NCBI GenBank assembly: GCA_046732855.1
Contig: JBKPNX010000042.1
Span: 1-64,000, forward strand
Direction of reading: 5' to 3'
Source: JBKPNX01 sp046732855
GTDB lineage: Bacteria; Pseudomonadota; Alphaproteobacteria; Geminicoccales; Geminicoccaceae
Length of the DNA: 64,000 bases
In this document: positions 18,039 through 28,599 of the stretch, piece after piece
Layout of the letters: each line of letters starts with the position of its first letter
Numbering within the stretch: the stretch's first letter is position 1
The notes under the pieces: generated by a model
The model's input: the letters and a program-made list of their open reading frames with translations, nothing else
Database searches by the model: none
Told to the model about the DNA's origin: nothing
Made by a program: the position numbers and the translations under genes

Positions 18039-18100
18039 TTAGCGATAGCGGCAGAATATCTCGCGCACGTTAACGATAGCGTCGGAGCATCTCGCGCACG
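18039..18100. repeat. Imperfect tandem duplication of the galU 3' end
   Basis: Positions 18070-18100 encode the last residues and stop of galU (REMLRRYR). The adjacent 31 bases, 18039-18069, are a 26/31 match that would encode REIFCRYR and a stop. The duplicate lies outside the gene, after the stop codon. Confidence 0.8.
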
Positions 18101-18930
18101 CCGTCGCGCAGATCGGGGCGTTCGAGCGCACAGGCGACCATCGCCTCGAGATAGCCGAGCTTGCCGCCGCAGTCGAACCGGCGCCCGGCAAAACGCAGGC
18201 CATGGAACGGCGCGCGGCCGATCATTCGGGCCATGGCATCGGTCAGCTGGATTTCGCCGCCCGCTCCCCTCTGCTGCATCGAGAGATGGTCGAACACCTG
18301 CGGCAGCAGGATGTAGCGGCCGATCACCGCCAGCCGCGACGGCGCCTCGGCCGGATCGGGCTTCTCGAGGAGACCCCTGATCTCGACCAGCCGGCCGTCG
18401 TCGCTGACCGGATCCAGCACACCGTAACGATTGGTCTGATCGAGCGCCACCTCCTCGACCGCGACCAGATTGCCCCTGGTCTCGGCGAAGGCCTCGACCA
18501 TCTGCTGCAGACAGGGCTGCTCGCCCAGGATCAGGTCATCGACCAGCAGCACCGCGAATGGCTCATCCCCGACCAGGTGGCGCGCGCACCACACCGCATG
18601 GCCCAGGCCCAGCGCTTCCGGCTGACGCGTGTAGCTGAGCTCGCCGGGCGCCGGGAGCCAAGCCGAGATCGCCTCCAGCTCGGCCGTCTTGCGCTTTACC
18701 ACCAGGGCATCCTCGAGCTCGTAGGCGCGATCGAAATGATCCTCGAGGATGCTCTTGCCATGGCCGGTGACGAAGATGAACTGTTCGATGCCGGCCGCGC
18801 GGGCTTCCTCGAACGCGTACTGAATGAGCGGCCGGTCGACCACCGGCAACATCTCCTTGGGCAAGGATTTGGTCGCCGGCAGCATGCGCGTGCCCAGCCC
18901 GGCGACGGGAAATACGGCCTTGCGGATCAC
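18070..18930 (-). CDS. galU: UTP-glucose-1-phosphate uridylyltransferase
   Basis: A 286-residue enzyme making UDP-glucose from UTP and glucose 1-phosphate. The N-terminal nucleotide loop is VFPVAGLGTRMLPATKSLPK, followed by EMLPVVDRPLIQYAFEEA. EALGLGHAVWCARHLVGDEP is the substrate region, and FAVLLVDDLILG holds the metal Asp. FAGRRFDCGGKLGYLEA sits near the C-terminus. I use GTG 18930 (VIRKAVFPVAG), the usual distance before the loop, with a GGGGGAG site just upstream; an ATG at 19005 adds an Arg/Ala-rich leader. It precedes ugd and the mutase on the same strand. Confidence 0.95.
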   Translation of the reverse strand: MIRKAVFPVAGLGTRMLPATKSLPKEMLPVVDRPLIQYAFEEARAAGIEQFIFVTGHGKSILEDHFDRAYELEDALVVKRKTAELEAISAWLPAPGELSYTRQPEALGLGHAVWCARHLVGDEPFAVLLVDDLILGEQPCLQQMVEAFAETRGNLVAVEEVALDQTNRYGVLDPVSDDGRLVEIRGLLEKPDPAEAPSRLAVIGRYILLPQVFDHLSMQQRGAGGEIQLTDAMARMIGRAPFHGLRFAGRRFDCGGKLGYLEAMVACALERPDLRDGVREMLRRYR

Positions 18931-19098
18931 GGCTCCCCCTCGATCGACGCCGACGGTCGGCGCTTCCTCCGGTGGCGCCGCGCCGGCTCGACGGGCGCGG
19001 CGCACCTATAGCGGCTCGCCCTTTAACATTTCAACACACACCGCGCCATGACGGACAATGCCGCAGCTGCGCCCCAGATCGCGTACGATGCCCCATCG

Positions 19099-19824
19099 CT
19101 ATCGCCGGCGGCTCAACAGGAAGTCCTTGGCCTGGTTGAGCTGGGCGGCAAGATAGCTGGACCCGCCATGGTCCGGGTGCAGCTTGGTCATGAGACGCCG
19201 GTGCGCCGCCTTGATTTCGTCCGCGCCGGCGTCCGGCGGCAGCCCGAGGATCGAATAGGCGGTCGCTTCGTCCATGGCGCCGGTCGCGTCCGCCTTCTGT
19301 CCGGATCCATCCGCCTGTTCGCCGGCGACATGGCCGCGCCAGTCGGGCTGGCGGCGATCCAGATAGGTCTCGAGCAACGGCACCGAGCGGGGATCATCGC
19401 GCTGGCAGGCAGCCAGAAGATCGAGCAGCTCGAACAGGCCCAGCGAGGCCAGGGAGCGGCCGGCGAACGGGCCGCGCAGCACCTCGCCGTCCAGCTCGCC
19501 CGTGCTGTGGTCGAGCTGCATGCGCAGGCTGTCGGTAACCACTTCCGAGCTCTGTTGGTCACGCGGGCGGCTGCCGAACTCGCCCAGCCCCCCGGTAGCC
19601 GAGCGCCGCATCGCGCGCACCGCCATGACCGTCGCGCCAATGGTGATCAGGGCGAGCCCGAAACGGCCGGTGAACAGCAGGCCCGTGCTGGCCAGTACGC
19701 TGAAAGCTGCGATGAACGCCCTCACGCCCTGCGCGAGGTGCGCCGGATGGGCCTGAATGAAGCTCCGCGCCGCCAGTAGGCCGAGGCCGAGCAGGACGGT
19801 GCCGAGCAGGAGGTAGAAGGCCAT
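19099..19824 (-). CDS. Membrane-anchored J-domain protein (DnaJ-like C-terminus)
   Basis: A 241-residue protein. Two or three hydrophobic segments at the N-terminus (LLLGTVLLGLGLLAARSF, FIAAFSVLASTGLLF, LALITIGATVMAV) anchor it. A central charged region follows. The C-terminal 65 residues form a J domain, AYSILGLPPDAGADEIKAAH, with HPD in KLHPDHGGSSYLAAQLNQAK. The HPD is needed to stimulate Hsp70 ATPase, so it probably recruits DnaK to the membrane. It resembles the TIM14/DjlA-type arrangement. It starts 4 bp after the VWA gene and is surely co-transcribed with it. Confidence 0.85.
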   Translation of the reverse strand: MAFYLLLGTVLLGLGLLAARSFIQAHPAHLAQGVRAFIAAFSVLASTGLLFTGRFGLALITIGATVMAVRAMRRSATGGLGEFGSRPRDQQSSEVVTDSLRMQLDHSTGELDGEVLRGPFAGRSLASLGLFELLDLLAACQRDDPRSVPLLETYLDRRQPDWRGHVAGEQADGSGQKADATGAMDEATAYSILGLPPDAGADEIKAAHRRLMTKLHPDHGGSSYLAAQLNQAKDFLLSRRR

Positions 19825-19828
19825 ACGC

Positions 19829-20536
19829 TCACTTGACCTGGCTGACCAGCAGCCGCACCTCCGGGCCGGAGCGCCTGGATAGGTCGGCGAGTGCCTGCCG
19901 TCCGCCAGCGGCGTAGGCGGCGACCGCGCCGAGGAGATCGCGCAACTGCTGAGGACTGCTCGAATCGAACCGGCAATGAGCGCCGTTGGTCAGCTTGGCG
20001 ATGTGCCGGAACGCCCGCTCTGCCTCAGGATTGGTGCCCTCCTGAAACAGGAATGCACGCACGCCTAGCATGCCGAGCTGACCCGCACGCTCGCCGACCT
20101 CGTCGAGCTTTTCTTCGAAGCAGTCGCCGACGAACACCAGCGCCGCGACCCGCTTCTTCTGAGTCTCGTGCACGGCATGGTGCAGGACGCGGCCGATCTT
20201 GGTCTGGCCGGCGAGGCAGAATACTCCGGTCATCAGGCGCACCAGTTCGCTCGGGCTGCTGACCCAGCGGCTCGCGCGGCATTCGTCGAAGCCGCGATAG
20301 TACACGAGCTGCACGTCGAGACCGCCGAGCGCCGCAGTCTCGAGGAACATCTGGCCCTGCACCTGGCACGCGCGATCCCAGGTCGGCTCGCGCGAGGCGG
20401 TGGCATCCATGGCGAAGATCAGACGCGCGCGCCCGGCCCCCGGCTTCGGCGGCGGCGTCCTCGCCACCTCCTCGAGGAACCTGTTGACCGCGGCGTCTCC
20501 CGTGTCGGTCCGGCTCGGCAGGTCCTTCTTGGTCAT
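19829..20536 (-). CDS. VWA domain-containing protein
   Basis: A 235-residue soluble protein with a von Willebrand A-like fold. The MIDAS-type start is LIFAMDATASREPTWDRACQ (Asp-x-Thr-x-Ser). KRVAALVFVGDCFEEKLDEV supplies a later acidic loop, and GLDVQLVYYRGFDECRAS is conserved in alphaproteobacterial homologues. The family lies next to J-domain proteins in several genomes, suggesting a joint role in assembly or quality control, but nothing firm is known. ATG 20536 gives the natural start. The upstream 285 bp to the SDR gene holds no gene I can support. Confidence 0.8.
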   Translation of the reverse strand: MTKKDLPSRTDTGDAAVNRFLEEVARTPPPKPGAGRARLIFAMDATASREPTWDRACQVQGQMFLETAALGGLDVQLVYYRGFDECRASRWVSSPSELVRLMTGVFCLAGQTKIGRVLHHAVHETQKKRVAALVFVGDCFEEKLDEVGERAGQLGMLGVRAFLFQEGTNPEAERAFRHIAKLTNGAHCRFDSSSPQQLRDLLGAVAAYAAGGRQALADLSRRSGPEVRLLVSQVK

Positions 20537-20821
20537 AACGGTAATGTTGGCTCGCGCTTCGCGAGGTCCAGACTAACACGAACGGTTGGCGCATGCAGAT
20601 TACCATGAACCGCGCGCGCGCCGCTGCGCCGGCAGCGCGGACTTCGATCCGCCCCGCGAATGAGCCACCGGGCAGAGGAGGAGACTGAACCGGAGTTGCC
20701 CGGGAGAACACGCCAGCCGCTGCCGACCGGCAGATCAGGCCGGTCCGACCGAGGCTCGAGCCGCAGCGGACTGATGGGACGTCGCCCCGGATCGCCCAGG
20801 AAGCTCCCGATAGGTCGACGG

Positions 20822-21574
20822 TCAGTAGGTCGCGCGTCCGCCCGACAGATCGAACACCGCGGCCGTGGTGAACGAGTTCTCGGCCGAGACCAGCCAGGCG
20901 ACCATGGCCGCGATCTCATCCACCGTGACGAACCGACCGCGCGGGATCTTGGTCAGCATGAAGTCGACGAATTCCTTGGTGATCTGGTCGAAAATACGGG
21001 TGCGGGCCGCGGCCGGCGTGATGCAGTTGACCGCGATGTCGTAGGTCGCGAGCTCCTTGCCCAGCGCCTTGGTCAGCGCGATCACCCCGGACTTGGCCGC
21101 CGCGTAGGCGCTGGCTGACGGATTGCCCTCCTTGCCGGCGATCGAGGCGACGTTGACGATCCGCCCGTAATTCTGCGCGATCAGCTGCGGCACCACCGCG
21201 CGGCAGCAGTAAAACACGGCGTTCAGATCGATCTCGATGACATCGCGCCAGGCGTCAACCGGATACTCCCAGAGCATGTGGTTAGGGCCAGCGATGCCGG
21301 CGTTGTTGACCAGGATGTCGATGCCGCCGAGCGCGGCGTTGGTGGCGTCGCGCGCGGCCTCCACGCCGGCGAGATCGGTGACGTCGACGGCGACGGCGTG
21401 CACCTGCCCCTGCCCGGCCAGCTCGGCACGCGTCGCTTCGACCAGGCTCCGGTCCCGATCCCACAACGCCACTGCGGCGCCTGATGCGAGCAGGCGCTGC
21501 GCGATCGCTCGGCCGATGCCCTGCGCGCCACCGGTCACTACCGCCCGCCTGCCGTCAAGGTCGATGCAATTCAC
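20822..21574 (-). CDS. SDR family NAD(P)-dependent oxidoreductase
   Basis: A 250-residue classical short-chain dehydrogenase. The cofactor loop is VTGGAQGIGRAIA, NNAG is in DILVNNAGIAG, and the catalytic Ser and Tyr-x3-Lys are in NVASIAGKEG and SASAYAAAKSG. It resembles 3-oxoacyl-ACP reductase (FabG) and sugar dehydrogenases; the substrate is not readable. I chose GTG 21574, 8 bases after a GGGAGG site. The frame stays open upstream to 22402, but that part is only the antisense of another gene. Single gene with no obvious partners. Confidence 0.92.
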   Translation of the reverse strand: MNCIDLDGRRAVVTGGAQGIGRAIAQRLLASGAAVALWDRDRSLVEATRAELAGQGQVHAVAVDVTDLAGVEAARDATNAALGGIDILVNNAGIAGPNHMLWEYPVDAWRDVIEIDLNAVFYCCRAVVPQLIAQNYGRIVNVASIAGKEGNPSASAYAAAKSGVIALTKALGKELATYDIAVNCITPAAARTRIFDQITKEFVDFMLTKIPRGRFVTVDEIAAMVAWLVSAENSFTTAAVFDLSGGRATY

Positions 21575-21801
21575 TGCTGTGCCTCCCTGACTGCCCGATT
21601 TGCCATGCCATGGTAACGAACTGCCGGCGCGAAATCGACCGGGCGGCGTGGTGTGCTGTCTCCGGCGAACCCGAGCCAAACGCCCGGCGACAAGACGCAT
21701 GACGCCTGCCCAGCGGCAGCAGGTCTCCGCTTCTCGTTCCCCTGCCGTCGCGCCGCCGAAGTTGTCCGCGTCGATCCGCCCGGGTGTTTTCGACCAGCCG
21801 C

Positions 21802-23874
21802 TCAGCGGCCTTCGCGATACCAGGCGAAGCCAAGCGTGCCGAGCAGCAGCAGCAGGGCGAGCACGGCCGGCAGCAGCGGCAGTTGGGAGGCGCCGGTGAC
21901 CAGATAGCGCTCGTTGCGCACGACGCCGATCCAGTCGCGCCCGGAGGTCGCGCGCCCGCGCGACACCTTGCGCACGTCCGGCGTGCCGCGCTCTGCGAGC
22001 CAAGTGATCGCGCCGTGGCTCTCGTCGATAATTGGCGCCAAGCGGTCGGGCGTCGCGCGCATGTCGGCGAGCTCTTCGGGATCGATCGGCCGCACCGCGA
22101 CGTGGGTGGTCAGCTCGCCGTCGGTGATCTGGTACAAGCCGGCCTCCTCGGCCGCGACCACCGTCTTGGCGACCCCGTCCGGGCCCGGCTGCACCGAAAC
22201 CTCCCGGCTGGCGCCCGAAGGAGCGGTGATGGTGAGCTGCCGCGCCTTGTCCTCGAGTGAGCGGCGTTCGATCGCGACCGCCTCGCCCTCGGGTCGGGCG
22301 CGTAGCGCTTCCTCCTCCAGCTCCGGCTCCTGCATCAGCCAGTGCACCAGGCGGCGCAGCAGCAGGCCCTGCGGCCCACCGTCCTCGAAACCGCGCGCCC
22401 ACAGCCAGGCATGATCCGACAGCAGCTGGGCGACCCGACCCTCGCCGACGCGCGCGAGCACCAGCAGCGGTCGCTCCGCAGCGCCGCTCATGAGTACCTG
22501 CGGATCAGACACTTCGACGTCGACCTGGCGGAACCAGCGGCCCCAGGGCGAGTCGTCGTCGTGCGCAGCGTCGGCCCACGCCGCCTCGAGCCCGCCGGTG
22601 ACCGGATGGCGCTGGCCGATTTCCGTGATCGTAGGCCTGAACCCCCGCTCGTATACCACCCCGGACGGGCGGCCGGGCAGCACCCGGGAAAGCGGAGTGC
22701 GGTACAGGCTGAGCGGATGGGCGAATTCCGGGCCGGCCACCTCGAGCAGCGCACCGCCCTCCTCGACATATTGGGCGACGTTGTCGAGGTAAGCGAGCGG
22801 CAACAGACCTCGGCGCGAGTAGCGGTCGAAGATCACGAGATCGAATTCGTGCAGCTTGACCTCGAACAACTCGCGCGAAGGGAAGGCGATCAATGCCAGC
22901 TCTCGGATCGGCGTGCCGTCCTGCTTCTCGGGGGGGCGCAGGATGGTAAAGTGGACCAGATCGACCGCCGGGTCCGCCTTCAGCAGATTGCGCCAGACGC
23001 GCAGGCCCGGATAAGGCTGACCGGAGACCAGCAGAACGCGCAGGCGGTCGCGCACGCCGTTGACGAAGAACACCTGCCGGTTGTTGAGCGCCGTGACCTC
23101 GTTCGGCGCGGCCTCGGCCTCGACCTCGAGCACGGTCTGGCCTGCGCGCTTGAGCTCGAAGGGCATCCGCTGCACGGTGCCGGGCGGCAGGCTGACCCGC
23201 TCGCGCATCTTGCCGTCCTGCTTGAGCGTCACGGTGACCGGCTGGTCGCTCGCGGGCGCCGGCAGCTGCTCGACCCGTAGGGTCAGCTCCTGCGGCTCGT
23301 CGACCATCGCGTAACTGGGCACCTGTTCGACCAGCAGGCGACGGTCCTGCTCCCCGGGCGCGCCGGTCAGCAGCAGATGGATCGGCGCGTCGATGCCCAG
23401 GCGCTCCAGGCTCGGTGGCACGTCGTGCACCTGGCCGTCCGACAGGATCACCACCCCGGCCAGGCGCGAACGGTCGATCTCGGCGAGACTGGTCGAGAGC
23501 GCCTCGAACAACCGCGTCCCGCCCTTGCCGCCCTCGACCGTGGTCTCCACCACCTGCAGGTCGTCGAGGGCGTTCAGGTTCGCGCGCAGTTGCTCGAGCG
23601 CGGCGTCGAGCTGTTGCGGGCGCTGGTTGATGGTCTGGGAAGGCGTCCGGTCGACCAGCACCGAGACGATGTCGCCGAGCGGCTTGCGTTCCTCGCGGAC
23701 CATCACCGGGTTGGCGAGCGCGACAATGCCGATCAGCAGCATGGCGCCGCGCCACAGAATGCCGCGCGCGCGGCGCCACATCCCGAGCGCGCAGACCAGC
23801 AGGACCGCCGCCGCCAGCAGCCCGAGCACCGGCCACGGCAGGAGCGGCGCGAACGTCAGCGAGGCGCCGCCCAT
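21802..23874 (-). CDS. Large membrane protein of the MoxR-DUF58-DUF4159 operon (glutamine amidotransferase-like/VWA)
   Basis: A 690-residue protein. Two N-terminal membrane helices (LPWPVLGLLAAAVLLVCALG, GAMLLIGIVALANPVMV) and one at the C-terminus (LPLLPAVLALLLLLGTLGFA) bracket a periplasmic body. Residues about 65-170 look VWA-like (VSVLVDRTPSQTIN, LAGVVILSDGQVHDVP). The central EFDLVIFDRYSRRGLLPLAY begins the class I glutamine-amidotransferase-like fold of this family, without a clear catalytic Cys. The start ATG 23874 shares one base with the upstream stop (TGATG). It is the last gene of a four-gene operon conserved in alphaproteobacteria. Function is unknown; an envelope-stress or chaperone role has been proposed for related Bat operons. 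Confidence 0.85.
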   Translation of the reverse strand: MGGASLTFAPLLPWPVLGLLAAAVLLVCALGMWRRARGILWRGAMLLIGIVALANPVMVREERKPLGDIVSVLVDRTPSQTINQRPQQLDAALEQLRANLNALDDLQVVETTVEGGKGGTRLFEALSTSLAEIDRSRLAGVVILSDGQVHDVPPSLERLGIDAPIHLLLTGAPGEQDRRLLVEQVPSYAMVDEPQELTLRVEQLPAPASDQPVTVTLKQDGKMRERVSLPPGTVQRMPFELKRAGQTVLEVEAEAAPNEVTALNNRQVFFVNGVRDRLRVLLVSGQPYPGLRVWRNLLKADPAVDLVHFTILRPPEKQDGTPIRELALIAFPSRELFEVKLHEFDLVIFDRYSRRGLLPLAYLDNVAQYVEEGGALLEVAGPEFAHPLSLYRTPLSRVLPGRPSGVVYERGFRPTITEIGQRHPVTGGLEAAWADAAHDDDSPWGRWFRQVDVEVSDPQVLMSGAAERPLLVLARVGEGRVAQLLSDHAWLWARGFEDGGPQGLLLRRLVHWLMQEPELEEEALRARPEGEAVAIERRSLEDKARQLTITAPSGASREVSVQPGPDGVAKTVVAAEEAGLYQITDGELTTHVAVRPIDPEELADMRATPDRLAPIIDESHGAITWLAERGTPDVRKVSRGRATSGRDWIGVVRNERYLVTGASQLPLLPAVLALLLLLGTLGFAWYREGR

Positions 23875-26627
23875 CACTGGCCCAGTCGCTCCAAGAGAGC
23901 TGGAATGTGCACCTGGTCGGTCTTGTAGTTACCGGTCAGCGCATACATCACCAGATTGACCCCGAAACGCCGGGCGAGCTCGCGCTGCCGCTCGCCGCCC
24001 GGCACCACCGGGTAGGTCGCCATGCCCAGGTCATCGACCGCCCAGGCACCCGCCCACTCGTTGCCGCCGATGATCACCGATGAAACGCCGTCGTTGACGC
24101 TCGGGTCGGCGTGGTCGACCCACACCGTGCTGCCGACGAACCGGCCGGGGAAGTCCTGGAGCAGATAGAAGGAGCGCGTGAGCGTGTGGTCCTCCGGCAT
24201 CGGCTCAAGCCGCGGCAGGTTGAGGCCGGCGAGCAGCTGGCGCAGGCGCTGCTCGCCCGAGCCGGCACCGGTCTGGCCGGGGATCATGGTGGCGGCATCG
24301 CCGGTGTCGAACAGGATCATGCCGCCCTGGCGCAGATAGGCGTCGAGCCGCTCGGCCACTCCCGAGGCGAGATCCGGCTGGTCGCTCCGGACCGGCCAAT
24401 AGAGCAAGGGGAATAGGTTCAGGTCGTCCACCGCGAGATTGACGCCGAGCGGCTCGCCGGCGTCCACGGCCGTACGCCGGTTGAGCACCAGGGTGAGCCC
24501 CTCGAGGCCCGCACGACTGAGCTCGTCGACCTCATGCAGGCCGGTCAGCACGTACGCCAGCCGGGTCTCGGCGGTGGCGGCGATGATCGCCTGGTCCTCG
24601 GCAGAGGCGGGCCGGTCCGGCACTGACAGCAGCAGCAGCCCACCGAGCGCCGCCGCGGTCGCCGCCGCGGCGCGACGCCGGACCAGGAGCCCGCGCAGCT
24701 GCAGCCCGATCAGCGTGTCGGCCAGCGCCAGCAGCAGCGCCGCCAGCAGCAGCCACGGCATCAGATCGATTTCCGCCGAGGTCGTGTAGTCGCGCAGCCC
24801 CGTCGGGGAATCGCTCGGTTGCAGCGCCTGCAGATCCGGCACGGCCGAAGCGAGATTGAGCGCCTGGCGGGGCGCTTCCTCGGCGGCCTCGACCGGCCCG
24901 TACAGACCGGGCGGGTGCTGCGGGCTGGCTGGCGTCGTGGCCAGATCGGCGGCGGCGATCGGCTGCGCCGCTGGGTTCGGCGCGCCGAGATGACCATCGG
25001 CATCGAGCACTTCGACCGGGGCGAGCACGCCGCGCGCGCCGCCGCCCGCGCCCGGCGCCAGCGCCACGATCCGCTGCAGCAGGTCGACGAACACGCCCGA
25101 GAGGGGCAGGTTCGACCAGGTGGTGTTCGCGGTGGTGTGCACCAGGACCAGCCAGCCCTTGCCCTGCGGCGCGCCGGTGATCAGCGGGGTGCCATCGGCC
25201 AAGCGCGCCCACGCTCGCGACGCCAGCTCCGGACTCGGTTGGGCCAGCACCTGCCGGTGCACCAGAATGTCCCCCTCCGGCGCCTTCAGCTCGCCGAGCG
25301 GGCCGTCCTCGGCGAACGCTGTGAGCGGCTGTGGCCGTGCCCAAGACATGGCGCCGTCGAGGTTGCGATCGCCCCGGCGCAGCGCGACTGGCACCAGGTC
25401 GTCGTCGGCATTGGCGAGGCGGGGTCCGGCGAAGCGCAGAAGCACGCCCCCCTTGTCGACCCAGTCGCGCAGTTGCGCTCGGGCGTTGCTGCTGACCTGA
25501 GCGCCGTCCGGCAGCACGATGGCCGATACCTCGCCCCCTTCGCCCGCGGTCAGCTCGGCGACTGAGCCGTGGCGCATCTCCGCCCGCGACGCCAGCGCCC
25601 GCTCGATGTAATAGAGTTCCGCGAGCAGCGGCTGAGCCGCCTGGGCCGCCGACTCGCCGACCAGGCCGACTACGCGGCGGCGCCAGCGCTCGTCGACCAG
25701 AACCACGCCGCCGATCGCCTGCCGGGGCTCGAGCTCGAAGCGGGCGATACGGTTACTGAGATCGATCGGCAGCGCGAACTGCGCCTCCGCTCTGGTCGCG
25801 TCTCGCTCGAAGGTCAGCGGCTGGCGCGCGAGGACCTCGCCGGTGGGGCCGAGCGCTTTGATGGCACCCTGCTGGGCGTCGCCGGCGCCAGCGCGGCGGG
25901 CCGCCACCGTCAGGCGCTCGCCGTCGATCTCCGGCGGGAGCAGCAGCGGCGCGCGGCGCTCCAGCGGCTCGGCGAACACCTGGAGCGGACCGAGCTGGGT
26001 CAGCCCCTGCGCAAAGCGGCTGGCCGCGCCGCGCGCCGCCGGACCGTCGGCGAGGCCGTCGCTAAGCCACACGATTTCCGCCCCATCCAGCGGCTCCTGA
26101 CGCAGCTCCTCGAGCGCCGCCATGCGGTCGACCGGCCACGCCTTGGGCCGCCAGCTCGAGGCCGTACGCACCGCGTCGGTGGCGCTGAGCCGACGCAGGG
26201 TCGGCGCGGCCGGATCTGGTGCGGTGCCGATCAGGATGACCTCGCGACTGTCGCGCTGGGCCCGGGCAGTGAAGCGCTCCAGAGCGCGCAGGCGCTCCTC
26301 CCAGCCGGGCGCCGCGGCCCAACCGTCATCGACCACCAATACGAGCGGCCCGTCGCCGCTCAGCTCGGGCTCGGGATTGAACACCGGCCCGGCGAGGGCA
26401 AGAATCACGAGGATGGCGAGCAGCAGCCGCAGCAGGAGGAGCCAGGGCGGGGTGCGCGCCGAGGTCTCCTCTTCGGGTTCGAGACCCAGCAAAAAACGGA
26501 TCGCCGGAAAGCGGATGTGGCGCGGCGCGGGCGGGATGATGCGTAGCAGCCACCACAGCGCCGGCAGGCTCACCAGAGCGGCGAGGATCCAAGGATTGGT
26601 CAAGCCGAACCAGCCGAGCGCGAGCAT
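23874..26627 (-). CDS. DUF4159 / BatA N-terminal domain membrane protein
   Basis: A 917-residue protein. Residues 1-80 are the aerotolerance regulator (BatA) N-terminal domain with two helices around HIRFPAIRFLLGLEPEEETS. A VWA-like segment follows (PLVLVVDDGWAAAPGWEE). A middle membrane helix is LMPWLLLAALLLALADTLIG. The last 220 residues are DUF4159 (AYVLTGLHEVDELSRAGLEG; GGMILFDTGDA; FPGRFVGSTVWVDHAD; ending VHIPALLERLGQ). It lies between DUF58 (3 bases upstream) and the amidotransferase-like gene. Role inferred only from the operon: a MoxR-dependent envelope system. Confidence 0.88.
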   Translation of the reverse strand: MLALGWFGLTNPWILAALVSLPALWWLLRIIPPAPRHIRFPAIRFLLGLEPEEETSARTPPWLLLLRLLLAILVILALAGPVFNPEPELSGDGPLVLVVDDGWAAAPGWEERLRALERFTARAQRDSREVILIGTAPDPAAPTLRRLSATDAVRTASSWRPKAWPVDRMAALEELRQEPLDGAEIVWLSDGLADGPAARGAASRFAQGLTQLGPLQVFAEPLERRAPLLLPPEIDGERLTVAARRAGAGDAQQGAIKALGPTGEVLARQPLTFERDATRAEAQFALPIDLSNRIARFELEPRQAIGGVVLVDERWRRRVVGLVGESAAQAAQPLLAELYYIERALASRAEMRHGSVAELTAGEGGEVSAIVLPDGAQVSSNARAQLRDWVDKGGVLLRFAGPRLANADDDLVPVALRRGDRNLDGAMSWARPQPLTAFAEDGPLGELKAPEGDILVHRQVLAQPSPELASRAWARLADGTPLITGAPQGKGWLVLVHTTANTTWSNLPLSGVFVDLLQRIVALAPGAGGGARGVLAPVEVLDADGHLGAPNPAAQPIAAADLATTPASPQHPPGLYGPVEAAEEAPRQALNLASAVPDLQALQPSDSPTGLRDYTTSAEIDLMPWLLLAALLLALADTLIGLQLRGLLVRRRAAAATAAALGGLLLLSVPDRPASAEDQAIIAATAETRLAYVLTGLHEVDELSRAGLEGLTLVLNRRTAVDAGEPLGVNLAVDDLNLFPLLYWPVRSDQPDLASGVAERLDAYLRQGGMILFDTGDAATMIPGQTGAGSGEQRLRQLLAGLNLPRLEPMPEDHTLTRSFYLLQDFPGRFVGSTVWVDHADPSVNDGVSSVIIGGNEWAGAWAVDDLGMATYPVVPGGERQRELARRFGVNLVMYALTGNYKTDQVHIPALLERLGQ

Positions 26628-26630
26628 GGC

Positions 26631-27529
26631 CTAGCCGTGGGCCTTGGTCGAAAGCGCGTTGTACAGGGCGAGCAGCGGCGGCTCGGGTGGATGGTCGGTG
26701 ACATGGCTGGCGAGCGTCCAGCCGAGACTGCGCGCCAGATCGCGCAGACCCAGACGGTGAGCCTCGACGCGGTCGCGATAACGCACCCGCACGCCGTCGA
26801 CATTGCCGATCAGCATGGCGCCGTCATCTTCCAGGCCCTCGAAACGTACCCTGCCGGCGAACGGCAGGCTGGGCTCCGCCGGATCGAGCACCTGTAGCAG
26901 ATGGCCCCGAATGCCCATCGCCACGAAGCCGCGCAGGCGCTCGCGCAGAGCCTCCAGCGGGATGAAGAAGTCGCTGATCAGGACGAGGCGCGCATGGCGC
27001 GGCAGCTGCTGGATCGGAACCATGCTGGAGGAAGCGATCGGATGGGCGCCCAGCCGCGCGCAGATGTGGCCCACCGCCGCGCGCCCGCCGGTGGGCCGGC
27101 GCTGGTCGCCAAGCAGCGCGATGCGCTCGCCGGCGCGGGTCAGCAGCGAGGCCAACGCGAGCAGCAAGAGCAACGCGCGATCCTGCTTGGTCGGAACCCG
27201 CGAACTCGAGCTATACGTCATCGAGCCGGACGCATCGGCCCACAGCCATACCGTCTCCGCCGCTTCCCATTCCTGATCGCGCAGGAACAGCTGGGCCGAG
27301 CGCGCCGACTGCCGCCAGTCGATCCGGCTGGTGGAGTCGCCGGCCTGATACGGCCTGAACTGCCAGAAGGTGTCGCCGACGCCGACCCGGCGCCGGCCGT
27401 GCACACCCTGCGCGACGGTCGCTGCCACCCGCTCGGCCGCCACCAGCAGCGGCGGCAGGCGGTCGGCCAAAACTTCAGCCTGCTGATGCAGGCGGATCAG
27501 ACGACCGCTCGCGCCGACCCCGGTCGGCG

Positions 27530-27533
<4 letters not shown>
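26631..27533 (-). CDS. DUF58 domain-containing protein
   Basis: A 300-residue protein. The DUF58 signature is FRPYQAGDSTSRIDWRQSAR; a VWA-like start VWLWADASGSMTYSSSS (Asp-x-Ser-Gly-Ser MIDAS) follows, and HARLVLISDFFIPLEALRER is typical of the family. DUF58 proteins are partners of MoxR ATPases. ATG 27533 overlaps the moxR stop in the ATGA arrangement; a start at 27551 would add six residues. Co-transcribed with moxR. Confidence 0.92.
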
Positions 27534-28519
<986 letters not shown>

Positions 28520-28599
28520 CCATCGTTCCCCGAAGAGGCGTACAAGCTTGCGGCTATATGGCGTTGGAGGGTGCAGGCGCCAACAGACATGGCATCAGT

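Noticed and set aside
21575..22402. Upstream extension of the SDR frame
   Set aside because: Reads antisense-like sequence; GTG 21574 with GGGAGG gives the proper family length.
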